Origin: JBFXEO01 sp050180015
Lineage (GTDB): Bacteria > Bacteroidota > Bacteroidia > Bacteroidales > Tenuifilaceae
Assembly: GCA_050180015.1 (NCBI GenBank)
Contig: JBFXEO010000181.1
Location: 1 to 5,948, forward strand
Direction of reading: 5' to 3'
Length of the DNA: 5,948 bases
Shown: positions 1 through 5,809 of the stretch, piece by piece
Position numbering within the stretch: the first letter of the stretch is position 1
How the letters are laid out: each line of letters opens with the position of its first letter
Notes under the pieces: generated by a model
Told to the model about the DNA's origin: nothing
Databases searched by the model: none
What the model saw: only the letters and a program-made list of their open reading frames with translations
Program-made: the position numbers and the translations under genes

Positions 1-357
1 GATAGGACGCATGGCTGAAATGGACAATGGGCTACGGCGTTTCACAGTGATGCCATCGCCTGCACGCATCCAACCTCCAAGCAATTGGTCAATGTATGTT
101 GGATCGCATGGCGACCAAGGCTCTTTATTTTCTAATTCTTTTTTTGCATTCACATTATAATTGAATGTAATGGGTGCCATTTGAACATTCAAATTCGATG
201 TGAGTGCATCGAGGATAGAACGTTTTACCTGTTGACCACTTGAATAAGCAACAACCCGGTTAAACTGAGGATCGAAATAGGTTTTCTGACCATCTTGTAC
301 ACAAAACACGGTATGTGCCGCGTGTTTTAGTGCTCTTAAATAAATGTAAGGGTTCAT
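1..357 (-). CDS. cas7: Cas7 Cascade backbone subunit, N-terminal part (runs off left edge)
   Basis: The minus-strand reading frame starts at ATG 357-355 and stays open to the window edge (119 codons), so the C-terminal part is missing. In type I systems Cas7 is the RAMP-fold protein that polymerises along the guide RNA to form the Cascade backbone. The visible part fits: a first strand at about residues 3-20 (IYLRALKHAAHTVFC); a GQQVKRSILDAL stretch around 40-52, like the SGQxxKRAIRxAL region of Cas7; then DQLLGGWM near 90, which matches the (I/D)xRxFGG region; and RRSPLSIS near 106-113, which matches the segment that usually reads GPVQ(F/I)S. The start is 12 bases after the cas8 stop, so the two are cotranscribed. 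The exact Cas7 subfamily (Cst2/DevR-like or another) cannot be fixed from this fragment. I am confident in the Cas7 call, less so in the subtype. Confidence 0.8.
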   Translation of the reverse strand, partial: MNPYIYLRALKHAAHTVFCVQDGQKTYFDPQFNRVVAYSSGQQVKRSILDALTSNLNVQMAPITFNYNVNAKKELENKEPWSPCDPTYIDQLLGGWMRAGDGITVKRRSPLSISAMRPI

Positions 358-369
358 AATTATTCGTTT

Positions 370-1683
370 TTAAGATTTTTTATTTACAACTGCATATTGA
401 AAGCGAATCAGGGTAAGAAAATAAGGAACATTATCAATTGGCATGGTATGAATTAATGTTGCAATTTCAGCCAATTGTTCAGTATCGGGACTTTCCTTGA
501 CAATTTCGGTTAAAGACTCGATAAATTGCTTCTTGGTTACCGATGCCAGAAGATTAGCAACTTCCTGGCTTTTCACTTTTCTCGCATTTTTGTCACTCAA
601 AGAGTAACTATTGAGGGTTGTCGCAATTTGTTGCGCTTTTTCCCATAATTGTTCATTGTTCAACATAGCTAATAACCAAATTTGATATGTATTATAATCG
701 ATTGTTTTTTCTTCATCTGTTGGATTGTATTTAGGAATTACCCCTTTATCAAAGCAATCTCTAAAACCTTTAGGTTCGAGGGCGGTTACACCGATAGACC
801 CCATTTGACAGGCTTTGGTGAAGCCCATTGCAGTTCCAAATAATTGCTCAACTTGTTCCCGTTTGGTTGTGCCGAAATATTTGGCATAGAGTTCAAAGGG
901 TTGCCGAATGCGAGGTAATTCAAACGGGACAAACCCCACAGTAATATTCATTTGCCCAAGGCTATATACATAAGCAATCAAAGATGTTTCGGAATGGTTC
1001 CGTGCAATACCAATGAGCACTTTTGTCCACGATTGCGTTTCGACTTCCATGCCACCATCTTTCATCATTCCAAAAGGATTGAAGGATGCGGTAGGGTCTG
1101 AAGCATCAAACGCATATTTATCGTATCGATGTGCAATCCATTGCCCATTCCAAGTATTAATCTGATTTCCTCTCAGACTAGGTGTTTTATTTAAATAATC
1201 ACGATAAAACTGCCATCCATCGAACAGATCAAGCAAAATTTGCTTATTGCTGAACAGGAGCGATAGTCCGCTCTGTACCCCAATTCCTAAACCGCTTCCA
1301 ATCCATGACAAATAAATGTCTTCGGTTTTTATAGGTAAGTCGAGATTGGTAACTTGCCCAGAAGTTGTAGCCGTTAAATCCAACGTTGGAAACCCAATAG
1401 CAATACTTGCATCGGCCGGCCCTGCATCAATTTTTTCAATTGTTTTTATAAAGCGATCGCTTCTTTTTTCAACCGTTTCATAGGGTATCTGCCCATTTCT
1501 CATTTTATCCCAACTTATCTTGGGGTTTTCTAACGGAGAGTTTCCAGCAGACATCATGTACTTGTTGTGATTGAAGAATAACTCATAGTATTTTTCTACA
1601 AAGAATTCTTTTGCGGTAAAATTGCTCTTAAACTTTTCGTTGTAAGCATCAAGAAAGATTCTTCCAATATTTGCTGCTATCAT
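370..1683 (-). CDS. cas8: Probable Cas8-type large subunit of Cascade (divergent)
   Basis: This 437-aa protein is not recognised from a signature motif; the call rests on its place between cas3 and cas7, its size and the absence of any other large-subunit candidate. Cas8 proteins normally hold the 5' end of the guide RNA, recognise the PAM and recruit Cas3. The N-terminal half is mixed alpha/beta with a Gly-rich stretch near residues 128-141 (SWIGSGLGIGVQSG), and the middle has strands around 220-260. From about residue 335 to the end it is almost wholly helical and rich in Leu, Lys, Glu and Gln, like the small-subunit-like C-terminal bundle of other Cas8 proteins. There is no CxxC zinc motif; only two cysteines lie near one another (ACQMGS and RDCFDK). 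ATG 1683 is 11 bases after the cas3 stop, preceded by a weak purine run. It could instead be another Cascade subunit of unknown type, but context makes Cas8 the best reading. Confidence 0.65.
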   Translation of the reverse strand: MIAANIGRIFLDAYNEKFKSNFTAKEFFVEKYYELFFNHNKYMMSAGNSPLENPKISWDKMRNGQIPYETVEKRSDRFIKTIEKIDAGPADASIAIGFPTLDLTATTSGQVTNLDLPIKTEDIYLSWIGSGLGIGVQSGLSLLFSNKQILLDLFDGWQFYRDYLNKTPSLRGNQINTWNGQWIAHRYDKYAFDASDPTASFNPFGMMKDGGMEVETQSWTKVLIGIARNHSETSLIAYVYSLGQMNITVGFVPFELPRIRQPFELYAKYFGTTKREQVEQLFGTAMGFTKACQMGSIGVTALEPKGFRDCFDKGVIPKYNPTDEEKTIDYNTYQIWLLAMLNNEQLWEKAQQIATTLNSYSLSDKNARKVKSQEVANLLASVTKKQFIESLTEIVKESPDTEQLAEIATLIHTMPIDNVPYFLTLIRFQYAVVNKKS

Positions 1684-1694
1684 CTTTTTCAGTT

Positions 1695-3836
1695 TTAAAG
1701 AAATCGTTGTGTAACATCGTAAAATTCAGGCTTGGCATATTCAACTAAAAATCCCAATTCACCTTTATAAGCTTTCGAAGGAATAATAAATGGCTTCGAA
1801 CCAACGGTCGATTTATCCAAATTGCGGGAAACTACCGACCGATAAGAAACCGGAATTTCAAGTTTGGCTTGCTCTTCATAAGAAATTGATTCATATAATT
1901 CCCTGTCTGATTCTTCAATGCAGGTAACCGAGTCGATATCTAAAGCTTCCAGCAAAGCCGATTTAGAGTTGTGCCATAGTTCCTTGATTTTCCATTTTCC
2001 ATCTTTGAACACTGCATTCAAATCAATGTCAACAAATTCAATGGAAGGATAAACCTTGTCGATTAATCGTTGTGCATCCGTCTCTTTCATCAAATCGTTG
2101 CTGGGCAAAGCATCGTAAGTTCGTTGTAATACCTCTAAGCCATAAGGCATAGCATCTGCTTTCTCTGTTGGTGGTGCCAATACATAAATGGGTTTGTAAT
2201 GACCGATGGTTTCTTTTGAACGCTTGCGGTTGATTCGCCCAAAACGTTGAATCAACGCATCGATAGGAGCACATTCGGTAATCATCAAATCAAAACTTAT
2301 GTCCAAACTCACCTCAACAACCTGAGTTGAAACGACCAAACAAGTTTCGGTGTTATTATTGTAAACGTTTCGCAGATCGGATTCTAACTTACTGCGGGTT
2401 CCTCGTTTAAAACGGCTATGCACCAACATTTTTTCAATGTGTGGGTACTTTTCTGAAAGATCGCTAAACAAGGATTGAGCCCGCTTCACCTGATTGCAAA
2501 CCACCAGCACTTTTTGATTCTGCTGAATAGCTTCATCTAAAATGCAACTTAATGATTCCATACAATCGGCCTTATGTATAATATGCCGGTTAAAGGTTTC
2601 AAGTATTTCATCAGACAACTTCACTTCGTAAATGCAGCCTTGTCCGCCCAGAATATCAACCAATCGATTGTATAAAGCCGTTGGCATTGTTGCCGTCCCG
2701 ATATGTACCCGACAATCAAAATTGCAAAGAATTTCAACAACCTTCAATACAATGGCCTGTGTTGTTTCGGAATAGGTGTGTATTTCATCCAATATAATGT
2801 CGCACCCTTTCAAATCAGCAATCAAGGTTTCGTACCCTTTGGTGCCAAATACCAACGAGGCTAGTTGATGCGGTGTAAGCACTTTTACCGATGCTCCAAT
2901 ATGGCGCTGAAGTATCTTTTCTTCAATCTTCCCATTTTCCAACTTAATACTTGAAGAAGCGTGTAGTAAGCGAACTTCGGCATCGGTATTTTTCAAATCG
3001 CCTTTAATCCGTTCGTACATGGCATTGATAGACGCTTGAAATGGTAAGGTATAAAACACACGTCCTTTACAGCGACGAATCAAAAAGTCGGTTTTTCCTG
3101 CTCCGGTTGGAGCTGTGACCAAGGTGTGTTTGCGTCTATCATCAGTTTGAATCAATGATAACGGATATAACTCACTTTTCCGGGAATGGTAATAGTTCAA
3201 ATCGGGCACAATAAAAAGTCTCCGCGCCAATGGTCTTACATAGCCGCTCATAGCCGATGCTAAATGGTCAGCGGCCATCAGAACGCCTTTCCATACAGAA
3301 TATCCATACGATTTTGATGCACAATAATCAACCACTTCGTAGAAATTTTCTTTGGCTTGCTCAACTGAAATTGTCTTTGTAGCAAATCCAAACTGTTCCA
3401 AAATAGAAAGTGCATCTTTGCTCCAAATCTCAAAACCTTTTATGTGCTTTTCAAAACAGTCAGGTTCATTTTCATTTAAATCGAGCAATCCCTTTCCTCC
3501 GGCATCGTGATAAACTGATTTGTGGTGAGCTACGATCATATCGATGATGGGATATTTTTCTTCCTCTTCAAGAAGTGAAATAAAGAATAGGGATGCCAAT
3601 TCGTGTCGAAAAACGAATCCCGGTGGCCGTTGAAAGTTTTTCTTCAATGTTTGTTGGAACAGAGAACTTGCCTTGCCAATATCGTGAAGTATGGCACCTC
3701 GCCTTGCTATTGAAACATCCAAACTAAGATTATTAGCCACCCTTTCAGCAAGAAGGGCAACTTCAGTTAAATGCCGCACTAGTGTAATGCGACCATTTTC
3801 TTCTCCTTTGGCCAATATGTGATCGAACTTATCCAT
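1695..3836 (-). CDS. cas3: Cas3 HD nuclease-helicase
   Basis: Cas3 is the effector recruited by target-bound Cascade; it nicks and unwinds DNA processively with 3'-5' polarity. All expected parts are present (numbering from ATG 3836, 713 aa). The N-terminal HD phosphohydrolase domain has H22, H51-D52 in LHDIGK, H78, H104-H105 in AHHKS and a later D190 in AADHLAS. The superfamily 2 helicase follows: motif I APTGAGKT (about 242-249), motif Ia LPFQASINAMYERI (264-277), motif II DEIH (350-353), motif III TATMP (381-385), motif IV near VVCNQVKRA (445-453), motif V STQVVEVSLDI (503-513) and motif VI QRFGRINR (530-537). No catalytic residue looks lost. ATG 3836 shares one base with the cas5 stop (TGATG), which suggests translational coupling; GTG at 3839 would add one residue. 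The length is on the short side for Cas3 (E. coli has 888 aa) but the domain set is complete, so it should be active. Confidence 0.97.
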   Translation of the reverse strand: MDKFDHILAKGEENGRITLVRHLTEVALLAERVANNLSLDVSIARRGAILHDIGKASSLFQQTLKKNFQRPPGFVFRHELASLFFISLLEEEEKYPIIDMIVAHHKSVYHDAGGKGLLDLNENEPDCFEKHIKGFEIWSKDALSILEQFGFATKTISVEQAKENFYEVVDYCASKSYGYSVWKGVLMAADHLASAMSGYVRPLARRLFIVPDLNYYHSRKSELYPLSLIQTDDRRKHTLVTAPTGAGKTDFLIRRCKGRVFYTLPFQASINAMYERIKGDLKNTDAEVRLLHASSSIKLENGKIEEKILQRHIGASVKVLTPHQLASLVFGTKGYETLIADLKGCDIILDEIHTYSETTQAIVLKVVEILCNFDCRVHIGTATMPTALYNRLVDILGGQGCIYEVKLSDEILETFNRHIIHKADCMESLSCILDEAIQQNQKVLVVCNQVKRAQSLFSDLSEKYPHIEKMLVHSRFKRGTRSKLESDLRNVYNNNTETCLVVSTQVVEVSLDISFDLMITECAPIDALIQRFGRINRKRSKETIGHYKPIYVLAPPTEKADAMPYGLEVLQRTYDALPSNDLMKETDAQRLIDKVYPSIEFVDIDLNAVFKDGKWKIKELWHNSKSALLEALDIDSVTCIEESDRELYESISYEEQAKLEIPVSYRSVVSRNLDKSTVGSKPFIIPSKAYKGELGFLVEYAKPEFYDVTQRFL

Positions 3837-4381
3837 CACATTCCTGAAACTGGTTTACCCGTAATTTCTAACCAACCGTACATGGGTTCTGCTTCATCAA
3901 AACGATTAAAGCCAACCAAAAACGCCTCTGCATTCTCCCCAAAACGCAATTCAAACCCTGTCAACTGATCGAATTCGGAATATTTCATTTGCAACACCTC
4001 CGATTCAGGAAATAAAACATCCTCATTGCGACACAGGCAAATGTGTTGCTTTGCACTTTTTATAGCATCTTCCTCTGTTTCGAATGCTAAATATAGAGTT
4101 GGATTAATCATTACGCCACGTTCAAGAATCGATTGATTGCGAACCAGTATTTTTACTTGTGTTTTCTTTTCCCAACCCCGCGTTTGGGTTTGCTCTTGTT
4201 GTACACTAATTGATGTGTATGTTAGTTTGTGCCGGACAATAGAACTTACCTCTAACTTTTGTCTTATTCCCTCAACAATTGAAGGTGTCAGAAACTGTTG
4301 GCTAAACGTTTCACTGTCTCTTACGGCCGTCCAGGGTTTAATAAACCCAAACGGGCCTGAATATTTTACGACGTATAACAT
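3836..4381 (-). CDS. cas5: Cas5 Cascade subunit (small form)
   Basis: Cas5 is the RAMP protein that caps the 5' handle of the guide RNA and contacts Cas8 and the first Cas7. The N-terminal region fits the family: a strand ending in YSGPFGF (7-13), then W17-TAVRDSETFS and FLTPSIVEGIRQKL (30-43), matching the Cas5 region that usually reads (Y/F)xxPPxSTixGLL. A basic segment around 68-80 (RGWEKKTQVKI) could be the hairpin that packs against the guide. The C-terminal half has the alternating strand/helix pattern of a ferredoxin-like fold (LYLAFETEEDAIKSA, 100-114). At 181 aa it is shorter than most Cas5 proteins (roughly 200-250 aa), with no sign of a frameshift. The stop overlaps the cas3 start by one base. 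The start ATG 4381-4379 follows a weak AAGG eight bases upstream. Position between cas6 and cas3 supports the call. Confidence 0.8.
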   Translation of the reverse strand: MLYVVKYSGPFGFIKPWTAVRDSETFSQQFLTPSIVEGIRQKLEVSSIVRHKLTYTSISVQQEQTQTRGWEKKTQVKILVRNQSILERGVMINPTLYLAFETEEDAIKSAKQHICLCRNEDVLFPESEVLQMKYSEFDQLTGFELRFGENAEAFLVGFNRFDEAEPMYGWLEITGKPVSGM

Positions 4382-4399
4382 AACAATACCTTAATTTTT

Positions 4400-4433
4400 A
4401 AACCTGACAGGTTTTGAAAAACCTGTCAGGTTT
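4400..4433. repeat. Perfect 16-bp inverted repeat between cas6 and cas5, made of two nested palindromes
   Basis: Arms at 4400-4415 and 4418-4433 are perfectly complementary with a two-base (GA) spacer. Each arm is itself a 13-bp palindrome around one central base (AACCTGACAGGTT and AACCTGTCAGGTT), so the DNA can form either one long hairpin or two short ones. It lies six bases after the cas6 stop and about 18 bases before the cas5 start, inside the operon. It has no U-run on the downstream side of the minus-strand transcript, so it does not look like a simple terminator. Possible roles are a REP-like element, an mRNA-stabilising or processing hairpin, or a partial attenuator. From general memory, elements of this AACCTGACAGGTT type recur between genes in Bacteroidota; I cannot check that here. 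Confidence 0.9.
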
Positions 4434-4439
4434 GGTTGT

Positions 4440-5096
4440 TTATTTAATTGCACCAAAACCAATACCCGTTGAATTGCCTAAGCCTACATTCCAGGCAAAT
4501 AATTTGGTTTCGGGCTTCCCTTTTATAATTACAGGGCACCAGCTCGTAATATTACTTATTGCGTTGTATTTCACTCTCTTTCTCCCCGCACCTATATAGT
4601 TTAAATCAAATTGAATATCCAACGATGAATCATCCAATCCTACCAGCTTCATCCTGGTATTTAGCGTTTCTTTCAAGTATTCACCAGCTTGTAGATTGTT
4701 ATACAGGATATGTTCTATGCTATTATTGATTCTTCGCTTAATTAAAATAGGGCTTCCAACTTGAAAATAATTTTGGCCCGTAAAATCAGGGTTATCTTCA
4801 ATAAATATTTCATTAACACTTAACCCATAAAACATTAGAGGATCTTTTTGTACTCCGGCAATTAACTTCTTAAGTAAATCGTTGTCATATGCACTAAAAA
4901 AGAATGTAGTGTTATTCCTAAAAATCAAACCATCCTTGTTTTTTTCTCCGCCGCCTAGCCGCGAAAACGAAAACAACGACACTTTGCCATGTACATTATT
5001 CCAACCAAGCCATTTATGAATTGTTCCCACCAAGAGTGATTGATGATCAAAAGGGATTACCCTATTATCGCTTTTTAACCTAAAATGTATTCTCAT
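4440..5096 (-). CDS. cas6: Cas6 CRISPR RNA endoribonuclease
   Basis: Cas6 is a metal-independent RAMP endoribonuclease that cuts the CRISPR transcript within each repeat to release guide RNAs. This 218-aa protein has the usual Cas6 size and shape. The N-terminus opens with a strand (MRIHFRLK) followed by a helix with PFDHQSLLVGTIHKWLG (15-31), the region that often carries the catalytic His; H18, H27 and H36 are candidates. The decisive feature is the C-terminal Gly-rich loop NVGLGNSTGIGFGAIK (203-218), which fits the family pattern GxGxxxxxGFG and binds RNA. A basic patch at 171-175 (GRKRVK) precedes it. It is the first gene of the compact cas module. The nearest gene upstream is HU, 267 bases away, so a promoter probably lies in between. 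A second Cas6 C-terminus occurs at the right edge of the window. Confidence 0.95.
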   Translation of the reverse strand: MRIHFRLKSDNRVIPFDHQSLLVGTIHKWLGWNNVHGKVSLFSFSRLGGGEKNKDGLIFRNNTTFFFSAYDNDLLKKLIAGVQKDPLMFYGLSVNEIFIEDNPDFTGQNYFQVGSPILIKRRINNSIEHILYNNLQAGEYLKETLNTRMKLVGLDDSSLDIQFDLNYIGAGRKRVKYNAISNITSWCPVIIKGKPETKLFAWNVGLGNSTGIGFGAIK

Positions 5097-5252
5097 GCTA
5101 TTATTCTTTTTGGTTTACATTGTTTTATAATCTGCGCCAGCAAACGGGTTGCCGGTTGGCCTGGTCAGCCATTCGTAGCCAATTTTTGTAGGTTTCTTTC
5201 ATGTTCAGCCCGTTTTCTTACCCAAAAGAATTTCATAAACCCGCCGGATATG
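5097..5252. promoter_or_regulatory. Upstream region of cas6; probable promoter location, no clear promoter seen
   Basis: This stretch between the repeat array and cas6 is the only sizeable non-coding space upstream of the cas module, so its promoter is expected here or within the array. I could not find a convincing match to the Bacteroidota promoter pattern (TTTG about 19 bases before TAnnTTTG). On the minus strand an AT-rich TTATAAAACA lies about 30 bases before the cas6 ATG. A 25-codon frame (5202-5125) and a 47-codon frame broken by one TGA (5236-5093) are open here, but neither is supported as a gene. The assignment is inference from position only. Confidence 0.3.
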
Positions 5253-5361
5253 TTTTCCTGCCGTGAAATTTTTTTTTCCTGCTGTGGAAATTGGATTTTT
5301 CACGTTAGAAAATTGGATTTTCCTGCTGTGGAAAAAAAATTTCCACAGCAGGAAAGCTAAA
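5253..5361. repeat. Tandem array of five 21-22 bp quasi-palindromic units
   Basis: Units start at 5253, 5274, 5296, 5318 and 5340, a spacing of 21, 22, 22 and 22 bases. Each holds a small dyad with six bases between the arms: TTTCC-TGCTGT-GGAAA exactly at 5275-5290 and 5319-5334, TTTTC-ACGTTA-GAAAA at 5297-5312, a decayed TTTCC-TGCCGT-GAAAT at 5254-5269, and the inverted TTTCC-ACAGCA-GGAAA at 5340-5355. In the middle unit the outer C:G pair is replaced by T:A on both arms, so pairing is kept although the bases differ. Two units also share the trailing ATTGGA. The spacing is close to two helical turns, so bound proteins would sit on one DNA face. It lies between HU and cas6. It is not a CRISPR array because there are no unique spacers. 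Confidence 0.85.
5319..5355 (-). terminator. Strong 16-bp hairpin just after the HU stop, possible terminator
   Basis: The fourth and fifth array units are inverted copies and together make a perfect 16-bp stem (5319-5334 with 5340-5355) around a five-base A/T loop. The hairpin begins eight bases after the HU stop codon, the usual place for an intrinsic terminator. However, the minus-strand transcript continues AAUCCAAUUUU rather than with an immediate U-run, and the plus strand has none either, so termination is uncertain. It could equally be an mRNA 3'-end stabiliser or simply the product of an inverted duplication of a protein-binding site. Confidence 0.45.
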
Positions 5362-5363
5362 AG

Positions 5364-5747
5364 CTACGCCTTAAGGAATTTTAATCCGCTAAGCATGTCC
5401 TTAATCCGGCTACCCGGCGTAAAAATGACACTGGCACCCTTAATAGCCGAAGCGGTTACCTCATCGCTGGTGGCCTTACCCTCGGAGCTAATGGTTGGAC
5501 GAAGGCTCCCCAGCTCCCCCAGGCGGACAATGGAGCCCTTTGAAAGGTTGTCCACCGAAACATCAACCAGGGCATACAGCACCGCCCGGATATCGGCACC
5601 GCTCACCGTACATATCTTTTCTATTGACTTGGTGAGGTCCTCAAGGGTCATCTCTCCCTCCAGTACAGGCGATGCATAAAATTTTTTAACTCCGCCCCCG
5701 GCGACTCCGGGCTGGCCTTTTTCAATAACTTTAAATTTAACTGCCAT
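5364..5747 (-). CDS. HU-family (DNABII) DNA-binding protein, extended Bacteroidota type
   Basis: HU/IHF-family proteins are small dimers that bend DNA and act in nucleoid structure, recombination and regulation. This 127-aa protein belongs to the extended HU-like group common in Bacteroidota, longer than the roughly 90 aa of classical HU. An N-terminal strand section (MAVKFKVIEKGQPG, then a GGG turn and KKFYAS) precedes the helical dimer region, LEDLTKSIEKICTVSGADI (35-53) and RAVLYALVDVSVDNL (54-68). Then comes the family hallmark IVRLGELGSL (73-82), and the beta-arm region (83-108) that leads to FTPG (109-112). The start is a good ATG; the upstream 62 bases to the second cas6 stop are AT-rich and may hold a promoter. 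Its codons are richer in G and C than those of the cas genes downstream. Its position between two cas6 genes is odd; whether it is a regulator of them or an unrelated neighbour is not shown by the sequence. Confidence 0.9.
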   Translation of the reverse strand: MAVKFKVIEKGQPGVAGGGVKKFYASPVLEGEMTLEDLTKSIEKICTVSGADIRAVLYALVDVSVDNLSKGSIVRLGELGSLRPTISSEGKATSDEVTASAIKGASVIFTPGSRIKDMLSGLKFLKA

Positions 5748-5809
5748 TGTTTTATATATTTAAGGTTAATAATAGCCGGAAAATACTATGCAACCTACCC
5801 GGCATTAGG

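Noticed and set aside
2038..2274. 78-codon minus-strand frame inside cas3
   Set aside because: It lies wholly within the cas3 coding sequence in another frame, and cas3 is intact with all motifs there.
3837..3839. GTG one codon upstream as the cas3 start
   Set aside because: The ATG at 3836 overlaps the cas5 stop by one base (TGATG), a common coupling arrangement, and has AGGA at better spacing; the difference is one residue.
4137..4394. Plus-strand frame over cas5
   Set aside because: Antisense to a well-supported cas gene, Cys/Ser-rich composition typical of a shadow frame, and no family resemblance.
4400..4433. Inverted repeat called as a rho-independent terminator
   Set aside because: No U-run follows the stem in the minus-strand transcript, and the essential cas5, cas3, cas8 and cas7 genes lie just downstream in the same direction.
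4414..4599. Plus-strand 61-codon hydrophobic frame over the end of cas6
   Set aside because: Antisense to the conserved Gly-rich loop of Cas6; the hydrophobic look comes from the complement of basic and Gly-rich codons.
5125..5202. 25-codon minus-strand frame starting MKETYKNW upstream of cas6
   Set aside because: Too short, no ribosome binding site and no recognisable family; kept only as a note in the upstream-region entry.
5253..5361. Repeat array read as a short or degenerate CRISPR array
   Set aside because: The units are 21-22 bp, directly adjacent and without unique spacers of constant length; one copy is inverted. This does not fit a CRISPR array.
5085..5679. Two overlapping plus-strand frames (5085-5360 and 5263-5679)
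   Set aside because: They run through the dyad array and antisense to HU; the Phe-rich stretch is just translated T-runs of the repeats.
5748..5809. Bacteroidota promoter before HU (TTG, about 19 bases, then TATTAACC)
   Set aside because: The -7 part matches TAnnTTTG only in its first two bases, so it is too weak to call, although a promoter in this gap is plausible.
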